Source: Theristus sp. LFF4_11 (taxonomy: Eukaryota > Nematoda > Chromadorea > Monhysterida > Xyalidae). Taken from it: DNA of 64,000 nt. Location: NCBI GenBank assembly GCA_030248135.1, contig JASANC010002604.1:25980-89979 (forward strand), given 5' to 3'. Positions 49,642-61,650 of the stretch are shown here, piece after piece; the first letter of the stretch is position 1; the number at the start of each line of letters is the position of its first letter. Both the position numbers and the translations under genes were made by a program. A model generated the notes under the pieces. The model did not search any database. It was not told where the DNA came from and worked only from the letters and a program-made list of their open reading frames with translations.

Positions 49642-50180
49642 CAGGGTAAGCCAAATTTCAAACACCGGATTTCAAATTGCTCTATCTCGCGTTCGCTCAG
49701 AGGAATGGATTTGAAAATTTGAAATTTCCACGGAACTTAAGTTTGCATTTTTAAAAAAAAGTTGTGATACCTATTTCTTCTTCTTTATTTATCTTTGACA
49801 TTTTTTGAAAAAAAGAGAAAAATTTTACTTTTTGACTGAGAGGGCGTTGCGCTACAAGTGCAACACAAGATAACTGCCATTTGGAGTTGAAGGTACACTG
49901 CAAACAATCCGATATTGAGGTATTCAAAAAAGATTAACACAGACAGTTACGTAGTTGACTGCATCAGCAAGTGCTGATGAGCTTTCTTTCTACAAGTCGG
50001 ATGGATGCATTTGACGCAAATACTGTCTAACTCTATATCATATCCAACTAGCTGATTCGATGAGGATCACATGATGCGCCAACAATCAGCTACAATGTAT
50101 GTATATATACATTGTAGTTGAATATGTTACAGAGTTAGTCTCTAGAGCAATATGAAATCCGTGTTTTTTTACCCACCCTG
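49642..50180. mobile_element. CAGGGTR-ended element with TA flanks
   Basis: The ends CAGGGTAAGCC and ACCCACCCTG are bordered by TA on both sides. The inner part of both terminal repeats shares ACACCGGATTTCA-like and ATTGCTCTA sequence. This fits a Tc1/mariner-type non-autonomous element of 539 bp. Confidence 0.7.
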
Positions 50181-50923
50181 TATTATCGTTACAGGAAGAC
50201 CGCGTGCACAAAAGTTTCACGCGTTGGGGAAAAGCCGGACACCAAACCAGACGCATGACGTCATCCGACGTCTTTTGTCAGCTACCGTAACCCAATTTTG
50301 AATTCCCGCGGATTCTTGAAACGTTTTTCCTATCCCTGTGTGCAAAGGCATAGAGAACCGGAACCAAAATGAAAAATAATACATTGCACACCAATGTTCT
50401 TTCTGGGGCTTCGGCGAACACGCCTGTTTACGCACTGCTTGTGAAACGACACTCGGTTTTGGGGATTCCAAATTTTAATGCTGCAGAAAAGAACGTACAT
50501 TGGTGTTTCGTTCGATGTGTTGTTGTCGACGCAGGTGGCATGGCAGAAACTGCTGCTCTTTGTGTTATTTTCCTGTTTTGATTCGTTGAAAATGTAAAGT
50601 GTACACACGCTCTGGTCTCGGAGAGAATTCTGGAAGATGCTTAAAAAAGACAACAGCGACCAGTTCTTCCTGCACAGTCATTCTATAATCCAAAGCTGCC
50701 GCTCTCGCCCTTTTGATCACTGAACATAAGCAACACCAGACCACCAACAAAACAAGATAAAAACAGATAGAGGCCAAAGTTCCGGTTGACAATCCATTCT
50801 GGTATTTTTTATTTGAGATTTGAACGAATCACCATTCATATTGTCGAAATGACGCATAACGGTGTTAGAATGACATGTGGAATGATCGAAACACAGTAGC
50901 ACATGACTGAAGTCAGTTTTACT

Positions 50924-53900
50924 TTAAAAACCGCTGCAGCAGAGTGACGTTGAGGCAGCGGCGATTGTTGCACCGATCATCAGCCAGTCAGCAATGTACC
51001 GAACTGCGTTGTTTGACGATGAATCCGTTGCACAACTCACCTGAGCGTCGTTGATTCGATTCTCCGACTGCACAAGTGGATCAACTGCAGTGCAAGAAGA
51101 CATGCTGCTTCAAGCACCATCACACAACTACAGCATGGCCAATTTCTCAGTTAGTAGCCAATTCAGTAACCAGGTTAGTAGCGACGCTAGTAGCCACATT
51201 AGCTACTTCAATAGTTGCAGTAGTAAGCAGATTTTCTCAGTGCGGCTGTAACTGCACATTTGCAAAGAAATGCGTGTCCACTTACAGTACAGCCGATACT
51301 CGACGTCGCGCACGTTACGCCACATTTGGCATTGCTTGATCTTCAACGGACGCATCGGCTGTATTGCCAGCTGACGTAACGACAGCCACATCGCCGTGGA
51401 CGTGTTGCCACTGAACGCAGGCCACGAGTGCTTCAGCCAGCTTGGACTTCTGCGCAGGTTGCCGTGTGATCAGCAAACAAAAAACCAAACACATTTCGTG
51501 CAGTCACCAGAAGAGTGACACTCGTAAACATACAAACAAACATACATAAACCATACATATTGCAAGCTGTATCAGTCCATTTTATGGCTCTCTAACATGA
51601 TGTTTTATTTTGGTCCCGCGACTAAATGCGCGCATAGATAGGTAAACTGTTTTACTGATGACGCGGGAATTCAAAATTGGTAAAGTGATCATAGTCCTCT
51701 TCATAACGACTTTGAATTGCCACATAACGATTGAAACTAGTGTCTTTTCGACGTCTGCACACGCATTCAGTCGCAGAACCTAAAAAAATTGATAATAGTT
51801 TACCGCTGAAAGGGTACGGACGCACCTGCGCTGCGCAAACGACGCCCACAGTTTCATGACGTCAATGCTGAACTGCCTCTGTATCTGCGAGTACAAGTGC
51901 GGACGCACGGCGGGCACGCCGAAGACGAACTCGATCTCGTAGCCGTGCATGACGCCCGTCCACGTTGGCCACGGATTCATCAGTGACTGCTGCTCAAAGT
52001 GATACACGAACACCGAACCAACACCGGCTGCAACCACCTGCTCCGCCCACCACAATGCGTCGCACGAGAAGAAGTAGTCACCGACCTGTGGTGACCAATA
52101 GAATGAAATCAAAATTGAAATTGTTGAAAAGCAGCAATTGGTCTTGTTGTGATCGTAATCGTGATCCGTTCCGTTGTAACATTGGAGTGCATCCCTCAGT
52201 TGAGATCATGATTTGTGACCAGAATGCAGTTGCGGTATCATTACTGTATAGCCTATTTTTTGAACGTGTCTCGTCGTCAATGACGTCATGTGATCTGAAA
52301 CATGCGCTACAGTTGTCTCGCACAGCCAAGTTTGGCTAATCTATTCACGTGAAAACATGCACGCGAATGGAATGAAATGAACTGAAAACTCTGGTGCCTG
52401 TGCATGAGAAACGAGTGGTTTGAAAGCAGATGACGTCATTGAAGTTCGACACGTTCGAACAAATCTACAATACCATTTGATTGGTCTGCTCAAAGTAGAA
52501 CGTTGTGTTTGCGATATTCTGCGTGTCCCAGTATGTGTGCAACGCAGCCTGCTGTATGACCAGTTCATGCCGACCGAACACCTGTGCAACGACCGCCTCG
52601 AATTTGCGCGAGTCAAACACCGGCGGGTACGTGCGATTCCAATACGTCAGCATACCATCGATGTAGTAAATGTTCCAAAAGTTGCCTGCATCATTATTAA
52701 AACTATACAGCATATCCACAAATCTCCAACAACTCGATCGCAAAAAAAAACAATACTCAATTTCACCTTCGTCTTTGTTGATGCCGACAATCAGATTAGT
52801 GTCCGGTTTGATGGCGGTCTTCGTTCGCAGCGCCGTAAACGCGTCCATGTTTGTGAAGAAATTCTGATCTCTGCTGACGATGACCAACGGAAACTCCAGG
52901 TAGTCCAATTTGTCGTAATGCGTCCAAATCGCCGCAGTGAGATTGTCGATCGGCGCTTGTCGGAGGCACGCGATCACAGCACGCAACTGTGTCGGTTGTG
53001 GCGATGTGGAGCAGCCAGTGGCCTGCACAACTCTCCACGATTTCCGCAGCGCTTTGCTTGGCGTGTCCATTGACCAGTTGTTGTCCAACGCGCCACTCTG
53101 CAGTATTCCGTCGCGAAACAATGAGAACGAACCGGGCGCCAGCATGTGAGCGACGATCGAGGCGGCGCCGGCGCTTTCGCCTTGAAAAATCAGGGCCGTC
53201 TTAGAGCAATCTGACGTATGCCTTCATGAACGTATACAGTCGAACTGATGTTTTTTAGAATTGAAGAAACACCAGATTTTCCAAATTAGCGTGCCCAGAA
53301 AATCAGCGTGTCAAGCGAGACGGTTTAACTGTTGCAAATTTTGAGTTGATTTGAGAAAGTTTTTCCAAGTGTACCGTAAAGTCTTGCATATAAGGTTCCT
53401 CCCACTTATAAGACCCCACCCAAAAGTGGGCGGAGTGTCACACGGAGGGAAACCAAAAAAAATTACAAAATTTTGTCTTGGTCGAAATTTCACCTCGTTT
53501 ATAAACCCAGACTTTCTAATCTTTGCTTTATAAGACCTCCTCCCACTTATAAGGTTGTCACACAAAATTCCACTTTTTTTCAGAAATTTTTGATTTTGAA
53601 ATTTATATAAGGAGACCTCATATGCAAGACTTTACGGTATGTATGTATCTAGATACCTGGAAGTGGGAGGGTGGATTAATATAATTCGAAAATCTGGTTA
53701 AACGTGCCGAGACAGGACTTTATTAAGCCCAAACGCTCTTATGTTGCATGAATGACAGATGTAGTCGGCCATGCTTTACCAAACAGTGTCACTTTCTGTG
53801 GATCGCCACCAAAGTCCGAGATGCATTCTTGTATCCAACGCAACGCCATTTGTTGATCGAGCATTCCCATGTTGCCCGGAACGTCTGAGTGATTCAAGTA

Positions 53901-56653
53901 GAGAAACCCGAACGCACCGACTCGGTAGTTCACGTTGATGACAACTGCTTCTGCTGAAAAATGCGCGAGAACGCTAAGTAAAAAACGTTCACAGATCATT
54001 GAAAAAATAGTGCCTCAGTCTGTACAGGATCGTCTGAATAAATTAACTATGGCGGATGTTCCAAATTTCAGACCAACACATTGAATCAGACTCGAGAACT
54101 ACCCACTTTGCTCATTGTAGTTTTTTTTAGCAACACCCTATACTTAGATAGATGGGTGTCATGAACACAATAAAAAACATTGGCTTGAACGCAACAATAA
54201 AAACCAACCAGTAGCAGCCAGCACCGCTCCGTTGTACAGCTCCAATGAGGCGCTGCCGTACCAGAATCCACCGCCGAACAACCAGACCAGCACCGGCATT
54301 CGGTGGTGGCCGTTCTGTTTCGGCGCCCAAATGTTCACCCGCAGGCAGTCCTCGCTTTGCGCGTTCTTTGCGTTCCACATGTCGGAGCCACGGAACGAGC
54401 CGAACTGAGTGTCGGCACCTGCAACAAAAAAAAACACTACTCATTCAGGAAAATTCTTGGTCTTTTGGTCCCACCATACAAGCGTTCCAAAAACCTGTTG
54501 TTTTGTGTTTTTTTTTTCAAAACAGCCATAACTCTTTGTAGCCAATAGATGTCACCGCATTGGTAAACGTGTTTGTGAACAGACGATTGGTGCATCGCAC
54601 GTGCCTTGTGGACAGGAAGCAGCCAGCTGGAACGCCGGCATCTCGTCGGTTTTGCGCGGGCGATGACGAACAGGGGGCCGGAAACGATGCTGGCCGACGG
54701 GCGCCTCGGCGAATTGCACGCCGAAAAATGTGTAAATCTGCAATCTCCAATATGTCCGCATATGTATGAGCTTTGATTTCGAAGCCGACACTCAATTAAT
54801 GCGCGCCGTTTCTAATGTTAATGGGTAGACAGTTTCATGCATGCCGCGGGAATTCAAAATTGGCAAAGTGATCCGAGTCCTCTAAATAGAACCGAGTCAC
54901 TCAGGCGACTTTGAATTGACACATTGGTACCGCACACCGTCGCACGGGCGCACGGGTATGGTCACTATAACAAATCCAGCTAGCTGATTGGTTGGTGGTC
55001 GTGTGATGCATGCATTCTGTGCATGAATTGCTGCCGAGCACGGGGTTTGGTTTGCACAGAATGCATACATCACGTGATCACCAACCAATCAGCTAGCTGG
55101 ATTTGTTGTTGAGTTAAGGCCCGTTTAGCCGTCCGGACGTTGACGCACGTCGCCGTACAGACAGACACGGACGCATAAACGATGACGTGAGATGAAGTGA
55201 CGTGCCGCATGGTTTTAGAATTTTTGCTCGTTTATGCGTCCGTACGGCGACGTGCGTCGACGTGCAGACAGACACGGACGCATAAACGATGACGTGAGAT
55301 GAAGTGACGTGCCGCATGGTTTTAGAATTTTTGCTCGTTTATGCCCCTGTACGGCGACGTGCGTCGACGTTCAGACAGATACGGACGCATAAACGATGAC
55401 GTGACGTGCCGTGACGTGACGTTGTATTTTAGATTCTGCTCTAAAAAGCCGTACGTCACCAAGCAAAATTCAATAAAGTTATGTGCCAAATTGAAATTGA
55501 ATATTTGCGACAACTACCAATTTTGACTGGTGAATGGAGATTGCAACTCAAATTCGAAACAACCCACAGATTCAAGTCTTTTGAAATTTCGTCTTTCGCT
55601 CAAGTCTTTCGAGCAGTTCATTCAATGCAGAGCAGAAGAACAGGCGAAAACACATTGTGTTTTCCAACAGTGCGCGTGCACAAATAATTTGCTGCGGCTG
55701 CACAATTGATATGGATTATACAGCCAGCGGCAAACGCGGCAGCATGGCGCAGTGGTTAGTTAATGGTTCGACTCGCAGACTGTGCAGATTAAAGATTTCA
55801 GCTTTTTTGCCGCACGACAAATTTTTTGGTGTTCTGTGGATTGCTATGATTTTAAAACAAAGTCACTCACAAATTTGCATTCAGCGCTTCAGGCTCTGTT
55901 TTTTTGTTGTGAATAGCCAGAGAATCAGCTAATTGGTTGGTGATCGTGATGCATACATTTTGTCCAAACCAATCTCATCCTCCCCACAGCAATGCCTGCA
56001 CAGAAAGCATGCATCACGTGACCATCAACCAATCAGCTGATTCTCTATAATTTAGAGTTCGACTGTGGAGTTCATGTGATGGCTGAAACTCACTGAATTA
56101 GTGAATTCACTGAATAAAAGCTAAACTGCTGACATTTTTGTTTGAGAATACAGAAAATAATCAGAAAAAAATGTCTCATTTCAGGACGATAGTGAGTGAG
56201 CATGTGCTCACAATGAAGAACAAAAGTAAACAAAATTGATAAAATCGAACTTTGACGCACGGCTTTTTAGGGGAGAAACTAAAACCATCCGGCACGTCAC
56301 GTCATCGTTTATGCGTCCGTATCTGTCTGAACGTCGACGCACGTCCGTATCTGTCTACGGCACGTCACGTCAACGTCGACGTCGACGCACGTCGCCGTAC
56401 AGGGGCATAAACGAGCGCGAGTTCTAAAACAAGACGTGACGTGCCGTGACGTGCCGGATTGCTCTTTTTGCAGCATAAACGAGGTTTGACGTGACGTGAC
56501 GTGCCGTGCCGGATGCAAATACGGACGGCTAAACGGGCCTTTAGACTACACTGTCATTACAGTAGACGAACCTGTCTCCCGACGGCGTGCGTCATCTTGC
56601 CTCGGAAGCTGCCACACGTGCGTGTGTGCACCACATGTTGATCAGCCAACACC
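50924..56653 (-). CDS. AChE-like: Acetylcholinesterase-like type B carboxylesterase, 5' end incomplete
   Basis: Nine phase-consistent exons give about 615 codons: 56653-56572, 54737-54569, 54418-54209, 53953-53780, 53180-52767, 52685-52474, 52085-51826, 51449-51286, 51084-50924. Landmarks in order: CGSFRGKMT start strand, [28 protein letters not shown] (with the choline-binding Trp and a disulfide Cys), oxyanion loop [26 protein letters not shown], nucleophile loop GESAGAAS, the acid residue in INKDEGN, and the histidine in [12 protein letters not shown]. The triad Ser-Glu-His is therefore complete. The C-terminal Cys (IKQCQMWRN) is kept. The last exon ends in a hydrophobic stretch ([19 protein letters not shown]), like a GPI-anchor signal. 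It should hydrolyse acetylcholine or related choline esters outside the cell. The signal-peptide exon was not found. The intron after exon 1 holds a 1.4-kb transposon. Confidence 0.88.
51607..51785. mobile_element. MITE J, copy 2, in esterase intron 7
   Basis: GGTCCCGCGACTAAATGCGC to GCATTCAGTCGCAGAACC, similar to copy 1 in both ends and interior. A partial third copy is at 54.79-54.94 kb. Confidence 0.65.
52244..52473. mobile_element. CRE-bearing MITE K, copy 4, at the start of esterase intron 6
   Basis: On the gene (minus) strand it starts GTATTGTAGATTTGTTCGAA immediately after the exon ending at 52474, and it has TGACGTCA near both ends. The donor GTATTG matches the terminal bases of the family (TATTGTGGATTTATT in copy 3). 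Confidence 0.72.
54975..55113. repeat. Near-perfect hairpin with CACGTGATGCAT arms
   Basis: The left arm starts AACAAATCCAGCTAGCTGAT and the right arm ends ATCAGCTAGCTGGATTTGTT. Each arm is about 54 bp with a loop of about 30. It belongs to the element L group and lies next to the PIF-like element. Confidence 0.75.
55117..56540. mobile_element. PIF/Harbinger-like element in esterase intron 1
   Basis: AGGCCCGTTTAGCCGTCC to GGACGGCTAAACGGGCCT, 1,424 bp, flanked by TTA (55114-55116 and 56541-56543). Both ends have arrays of about 100-bp subterminal repeats rich in ACGTGACGT and CGTTTATGCGTCCGTA (about three on the left, two or three on the right). The middle carries a half element L and a tRNA-like stretch near 55738. 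There is no transposase. Confidence 0.85.
55922..56066. repeat. Half element L inside the PIF-like element
   Basis: The hairpin around GCATGCATCACGTGACC and the end TAGAGTTCGACTGT match those at 40.2 and 42.6 kb. Confidence 0.6.
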
Positions 56654-56766
56654 CTGGACGTGCGACAACTCGCCAATGTGATCAATGCCAGAAAGGAGTA
56701 CATTATACAAAGTAATAATATTTATTGTAAGAGTAATCGCCACAATCGCTATCCTTGCAAGTGGCG

Positions 56767-57189
56767 CAGTACCGAAGATGACAGACATTTTTAAGAAGGG
56801 AGGGGTACCCGACCCGTGGCCATGGGAGGGGAGGGGGATGCCAGAATTTTTTGAGTGGTTGGGTTACCGGGGTAAGTGGCAGTGGCACATCCCGGTCGCC
56901 TGCTAGGGGGTGCACCGGATGGTAATCAGCTCTGGGGGAGGAGGCCATCGCGCCCCACTCACCTCCAGCAATTTTGTGTTTTTAATTTTTTTATGAAAAG
57001 CGCCATAAATTGGAAAAACATTAGTTGTTTGCAAGACAAAATAACCTTACATTTAGTGCATGGACGGGGGTGCCGAGCATTGAAGGAGGTGGACACCTAC
57101 ACGAGTGGGTGTCACGAGAACCCCCCCCCTTCCCCCCGATCCCCCCGCTACGAGGTGCAACCTTGTGTCACCCACCCATCTTCGGTACT
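56767..57189. mobile_element. Element P, copy 5
   Basis: CAGTACCGAAGATGACAG to CATCTTCGGTACT with short C and G tracts. The flanks are not duplicated. It is more diverged than the copies at 23-30 kb, so probably older. Confidence 0.55.
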
Positions 57190-57539
57190 AACGTGGTTTT
57201 GTGGAATAACGGAAGAGCACACATTTGTCTTTAGCCCGCTCGTGTAATTTTACAGTGCGGGTACCATGCGGGAATAATAGTACCCGTTACGGGTCTGAAG
57301 GGCATCAAAGTCGGGGACTGCAATTTTTGAACCTTCATATTCGTAAACAGCTCCTCATCTGTTTTCAGCCCGTTCGTGTGATTTTGCAATGATCTTTCTG
57401 AAATCTGAAATGTGAAAGCCTTCCACGACTTTTGTAAGGCCTCCCCTCATTCATTAATTAGACTGCCCAAGAAAATCTTGAAATTTCACTTAACCTCAAA
57501 ATTTTTGATTTGCTCGGCAGTACAAGATCTTTAGGGTGG

Positions 57540-57868
57540 CTTAGACTTTACACGCCATTATTACGCACAATGCGTGACGAAACAACAAATCCGCATACAG
57601 TGGAGTTGGTGGACAGAAACTCTGGCCACGCGACGCAGAGGGTTGTGACCTTCTGTATGCGTTCTACCCGCCCGGTCACCAGTGGTTCGGCCTGCGCTGT
57701 TCCCCCAGCTGCGGGGTTGAGGACATCAGAGCCGGGACCATCCAATGGGGGCCCGGTGGGTAACCCACAATTTGTTTCAAAGTACATGAACATATACACA
57801 TGAACATGAACACAGTTTGGTACCTTCGGGTTTCCGGAACCGGCGCGCGTACAAATAAATTTAAAAAA
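57540..57868 (+). repeat. SINE sharing the common 3' tail
   Basis: It ends GTTTGGTACCTTCGGGTTTC then CGGAACCGGCGCGCG and an A-rich end (AATAAATTTAAAAAAAAA), the same tail as the SINEs at 20.7 and 23.5 kb but on the plus strand. Its 5' part has no clear tRNA boxes. Confidence 0.6.
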
Positions 57869-59255
57869 AAATATATTGAGGAGGTGGAGCACAACACAGG
57901 GCGCATGCAAAGAGGGAGAAGAATTCAAAATTCATTAATTGTTTGTCAGTTTGTCATAAGGCTTCGGTCAGCATTTAAAAGTAGTTGTGAGTACCAGACC
58001 AGCATGAGTGCCTTGTCAAACCGGTTTAGTCAAACAGAAGTTGCGAATGCCATAAAACTGAGCAACGACTTTTCTTCCCTGCTGCTTTACTTGTTTCGCT
58101 CTCAGCCTCAAAAACGGTGTTGCAAATTTACTTACGTAATCGCTAACTTTATGTGGATAAAAGATATTTTGTGCTGAGCTGAGAAAATTGATATGAATGG
58201 CGCTCTTCTAAACTAGTATTTTGGCTTCTATTAATAGCATATTATTGACAGCGAAAGTGTTGCGATATCCTGTGTTCCGATTCGATATTCGAATGTGTTT
58301 GAATGTCACGTGCACTGATTGGTTGGTGCCGACGAGCCATGTGAAGTGTGTCTTGTAATGTGTGCATGACATAAATGCGTGCTGACAAATGACAACTGCA
58401 GATGCAACGGTGGGCACACAAGTAACAAATTTAAGGCATCATTGCCTTCGAGGCCTTGCACAAAACTCGTGCTCGGCGCAAATGTGCCAGAAACAAAAAC
58501 CGAAACAGCAACCTCCAACATGTTTACGTAATACCCTGTATCGCTCTTTAGAATGCCTCTCCAGCTGACTGACCAAACAAATAATGCATCAGATTTTCAT
58601 GCCGATTTTGACCGTGGCTGCGCGTGCATGCAGTTGTAGAAAGCAACGCATACGTTCACTTATCGCTCGCGTCTGCGCATCAAGTTAGCGATGTTTTGCT
58701 GCGATCCGCGAAGCAGAAAAAAGAGAAAAAAGAATTATGTGTGCACTTCTTTGCCTATTATGCAGCGCTTTGTATATATGCTCTCATATAGCCGGAACTT
58801 GAGCCGTCATTTTCAATCAGCACGCTATCTTGCACGGTGTAACCGCAATGATACAAGGTGCACAGCGAACTAGCTCACTCTCGCGCAGTTTAGCATGTGC
58901 TGGCGGCAATTTTTTTTGTCAACGGCACAGCCTTCTTAAGGCAGAACAATTTTTCATGAAATGTGTGAACCGAGAGCCCGTGTGCTCTTTGCAAAGCAGT
59001 TTCTTCGGGCTGTATACAGTGTTTGAATGAACAACAACATAACAATAACACTAGAAACTCAAAAATAAAAAAAAAATAAAATTAACGTAACAAATGAATA
59101 AGGTGCAAATGATACTCATGATAAGGTGAGACATGAGATGACATGATTATTTTGAACTACAACAAGCTCAAGAAAACGAAAAAGTTTAAAAATTTTTGAA
59201 AGCTTGGGCTTGGACGTAGGCTTAGGCTTTGGCTTAGGTTTAGGTTAAGGTTTAG
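57869..59255. other. No gene recognised
   Basis: Between the SINE and the repeat block there are only short ORFs without recognisable homology. A TTAGG-like run (GGCTTAGGTTTAGGTTAAGG) occurs near 59220-59255. The missing first exon of the esterase could lie here but I cannot identify it. Confidence 0.4.
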
Positions 59256-59690
59256 GTTAAACTTGCGTCTGTCAGTTGCCCGCAACGTGATCGCGAAATC
59301 ATGGTACGTGTTTTCGATACGATGATTTGAAGAGCGGGCTCTCGCCATGTGGCAGCTAGCATAGCTGGTTGAACCTGAAAGTAAGTGTCTTGGGGGGGGG
59401 GGGCAACCGGGTCGACACGGGTTGCCGACTTAGCTACAGTAAACAGGAATTTTTGAACACAGTCAAATTTTGGTAATTTTCTAAAGAGGAACAACTAAGA
59501 ACGGTTCAATATTCAATTACACGTAAAAAATTGTCCTGTTTTACTGTTGAAAATGTAACTTTCCCTCTATGAAATGGACATAATTTCAATAAAACACAAT
59601 TTTCGCTCTTATAGTTTTCCGGATCGTTCTGAAAATAGTCTAGCTGAACTCAGCTTGACAAGACGCTTCGAACGAACCTACGTTATGGCC
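59256..59690 (-). mobile_element. Element E fragment, inverted
   Basis: It corresponds to the middle of element E (19.2 back to 18.83 kb) in reverse, including the unoccupied CGTACCAT target (read as ATGGTACG). Both element ends are missing. Confidence 0.7.
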
Positions 59691-60003
59691 GATTAAACAT
59701 GGCAGCTTTTTTCAGGGTTCAAGGAGCGCGCGAATTTTGAATGAATGAATAAAGATGTTCAGAAACCAAATTGCGTGCCAAATTTGACGCGTTTTTGAAA
59801 ACTAATGGGTTATCCGCGCTATTCTGTGCATTCTTTCTCCCTTGCACACATGATTGGGAATTATGTTGGCATTTTTGAAAAAGACAACTCCTAGTCTGCG
59901 TCTGATCCCACCTTGATGGACTGCCTCATTTATTCGGCCTCTGTAACTTGTAAAAAAAATTAAATTTTTTTTTTAATTTAAAAAAAACGTGAAGTTTCAT
60001 AAG

Positions 60004-60416
60004 CAGTACCGAAGACGAGGTGGGGTGGGGGGGGGGTACACCCCCCCAGAGCACCCGAGACCTCCGCGTGGGGGGGGGGGTGGGGGGGTAACGCGACACC
60101 CACCCCCAAAACCTGACACTGGACCATCCACACCCCCCTCGAAATTTGCTAGACGATTTTCGTATGGTGCCGCGGGGGGGGGGGGTGCCGACCAAAAAGT
60201 GAGGGGGGGTCCAACCTATGGTAACGTGGGACCCCCCATGGGGGTCCCATGGGGGGGGGTGCATTTTTTCAAAATTTTCTGTGGGGGTCCACCCCCCCCC
60301 ACCCCCCATGAAATTTTTTCGCTTAAATTTTAAAGGAAAAACGCTAAATTTTGCTGCAAAATTTTTGAAATTACAATGAAGATGGTCAAGTTATCATATA
60401 TTCAGCTTATATTATG
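60004..60416. mobile_element. Element P, copy 6, duplicate of 27.9-28.3 kb
   Basis: It starts CAGTACCGAAGACGAGG and is nearly identical to 27916-28325. It stops where element H begins, so the right end is lost. Confidence 0.65.
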
Positions 60417-61650
60417 CAGTAGCGAAAGTGCGGGGGGGTGGGGGGTCCACCTAGAGATGTAAGGGTCAAAAAATTTTTTTTTAAATTTAAAAAAGGTAAA
60501 AAAAATGAGCATTTTTTTATTTTTTTTATTAAAAATTTTTGAAATTTTTTCTTTAATGTGCCCTGAAAATGCCGTTTTTGGCATAATTTTTCGAAAGTTC
60601 AACAAAAATTTTCTTTGACTTTACCTTGTCACTTAGTCTTCAACGCTGCAGGTGGTATTCTGGATTGATTTATCGACTGTTTTCAGCCTTGGTGAGTGAT
60701 GATCGACTCGCGCATTGAAGTACTTGAGCGTCGCAAAGGCTAGTTCAACAAATTCCGATGTCGCTAAGGTGAGATAGAAGCAGAGAACTCACATTTACGC
60801 ATCGTTTTTCAGGATCTCGAAAGGTCGAAATTGCACTGTCTGCCACTGCAAGCGTAACTTCGTTGGTTGCTCGTTGCTGTTTCGCCTCGTGTCGTCAGCA
60901 TGATCACACCGGTTTGTTGTTGAACTTGTTTCCGTGTTATTTGAGGTGAATTGAGAGGCAAAACACGAGACGTGATGTCGTCGGTGGGAAAATGGGGTCG
61001 CCGAAACCAAGTCTGAAATTTTCACCCTCCTCCCATATGAGTGGGGGTCATATGGTAAGTCGGTGGCTCCTCAGATGGTGATATTCGGACTCCCTGAAAA
61101 ATTCTGAACAACTTTCAAAAAAAATTTTTTTTAAGAAAAAAAAATAGAAATTTTTTTTTTCTTGACATCTCTAGGTCCACCCCCCCTCAGCCGAAAATCC
61201 TGCCCGTGCACGGGCGTACCCCCCCTCCCCCCCTTTACCTCGACACGGGTACTAGACTCCCCTCCACCCCCCTCCGCGAGAAAACACGGGATCGCACCCC
61301 CCCCCCCTCACGGTGGTCAATCTCATCTCAATTTTTTCCAAAAATAGCGTAATTTTTGCATTTTTCTTGACGTTTGTGTCTGTCCCTGCATAGATTTTGT
61401 TGTTTCTGACCAAACAAGCAGCTTGTTTGCACAAAATATTCTGTATTTTGCAAGAATTTCTGTGTTTTTCTGAGGCAAAAATTTGGTATTACCCGTGCGA
61501 TCCCGTGCACCCCCCCTCACGAAATTTTTCTGCCAGTGCACCCCCCCTCAGGAAAATTTGCTGCCCGTGCACCCCCCTCACCGAGAAGGCACCTGACCCC
61601 CCCTCTAAAAGTTGGCAAACACCCCCCCCCTCACCCAAGGTCCCGCTTTC
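60417..61650. mobile_element. Element H, copy 2, truncated
   Basis: It begins CAGTAGCGAAAGTGCGGG and follows copy 1 closely but ends at CCCGCTTTC without the final inverted end. It contains element C copy 2 and lacks element I. Confidence 0.7.
60452..61173. mobile_element. hAT-like element C, copy 2
   Basis: TAGAGATGTAAGGG to CTTGACATCTCTA, flanked by GGTCCACC at 60444-60451 and 61174-61181. H copy 1 at 30.6 kb shows the site without it. It has no D insert. Confidence 0.87.

Larger units (their letters stand above)
48517..50923. other. Intergenic between LAPTM-like and acetylcholinesterase genes
   Basis: It contains the promoter side of the LAPTM-like gene and the 3' UTR of the esterase gene. 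Two transposon relics (49147-49330 and 49642-50180) are listed separately. No other exon is seen. Confidence 0.5.

Noticed and set aside
52465..53145. 226-codon minus ORF taken as one exon
   Set aside because: It covers two esterase exons plus an in-frame 81-nt intron and runs past the donor at 52473. Splice sites and family alignment support the split model.
55738..55790. tRNA gene
   Set aside because: A-box-like GGCGCAGTGGTTAG and B-box-like GGTTCGACTC are present, but the anticodon arm is missing, so it is a relic inside the PIF-like element.
58306..58521. Possible signal-peptide exon of the esterase
   Set aside because: The peptide (MLEVAVSVFVSGTFAPST) is only weakly hydrophobic, and I could not link it in phase to 56653 through a convincing donor.
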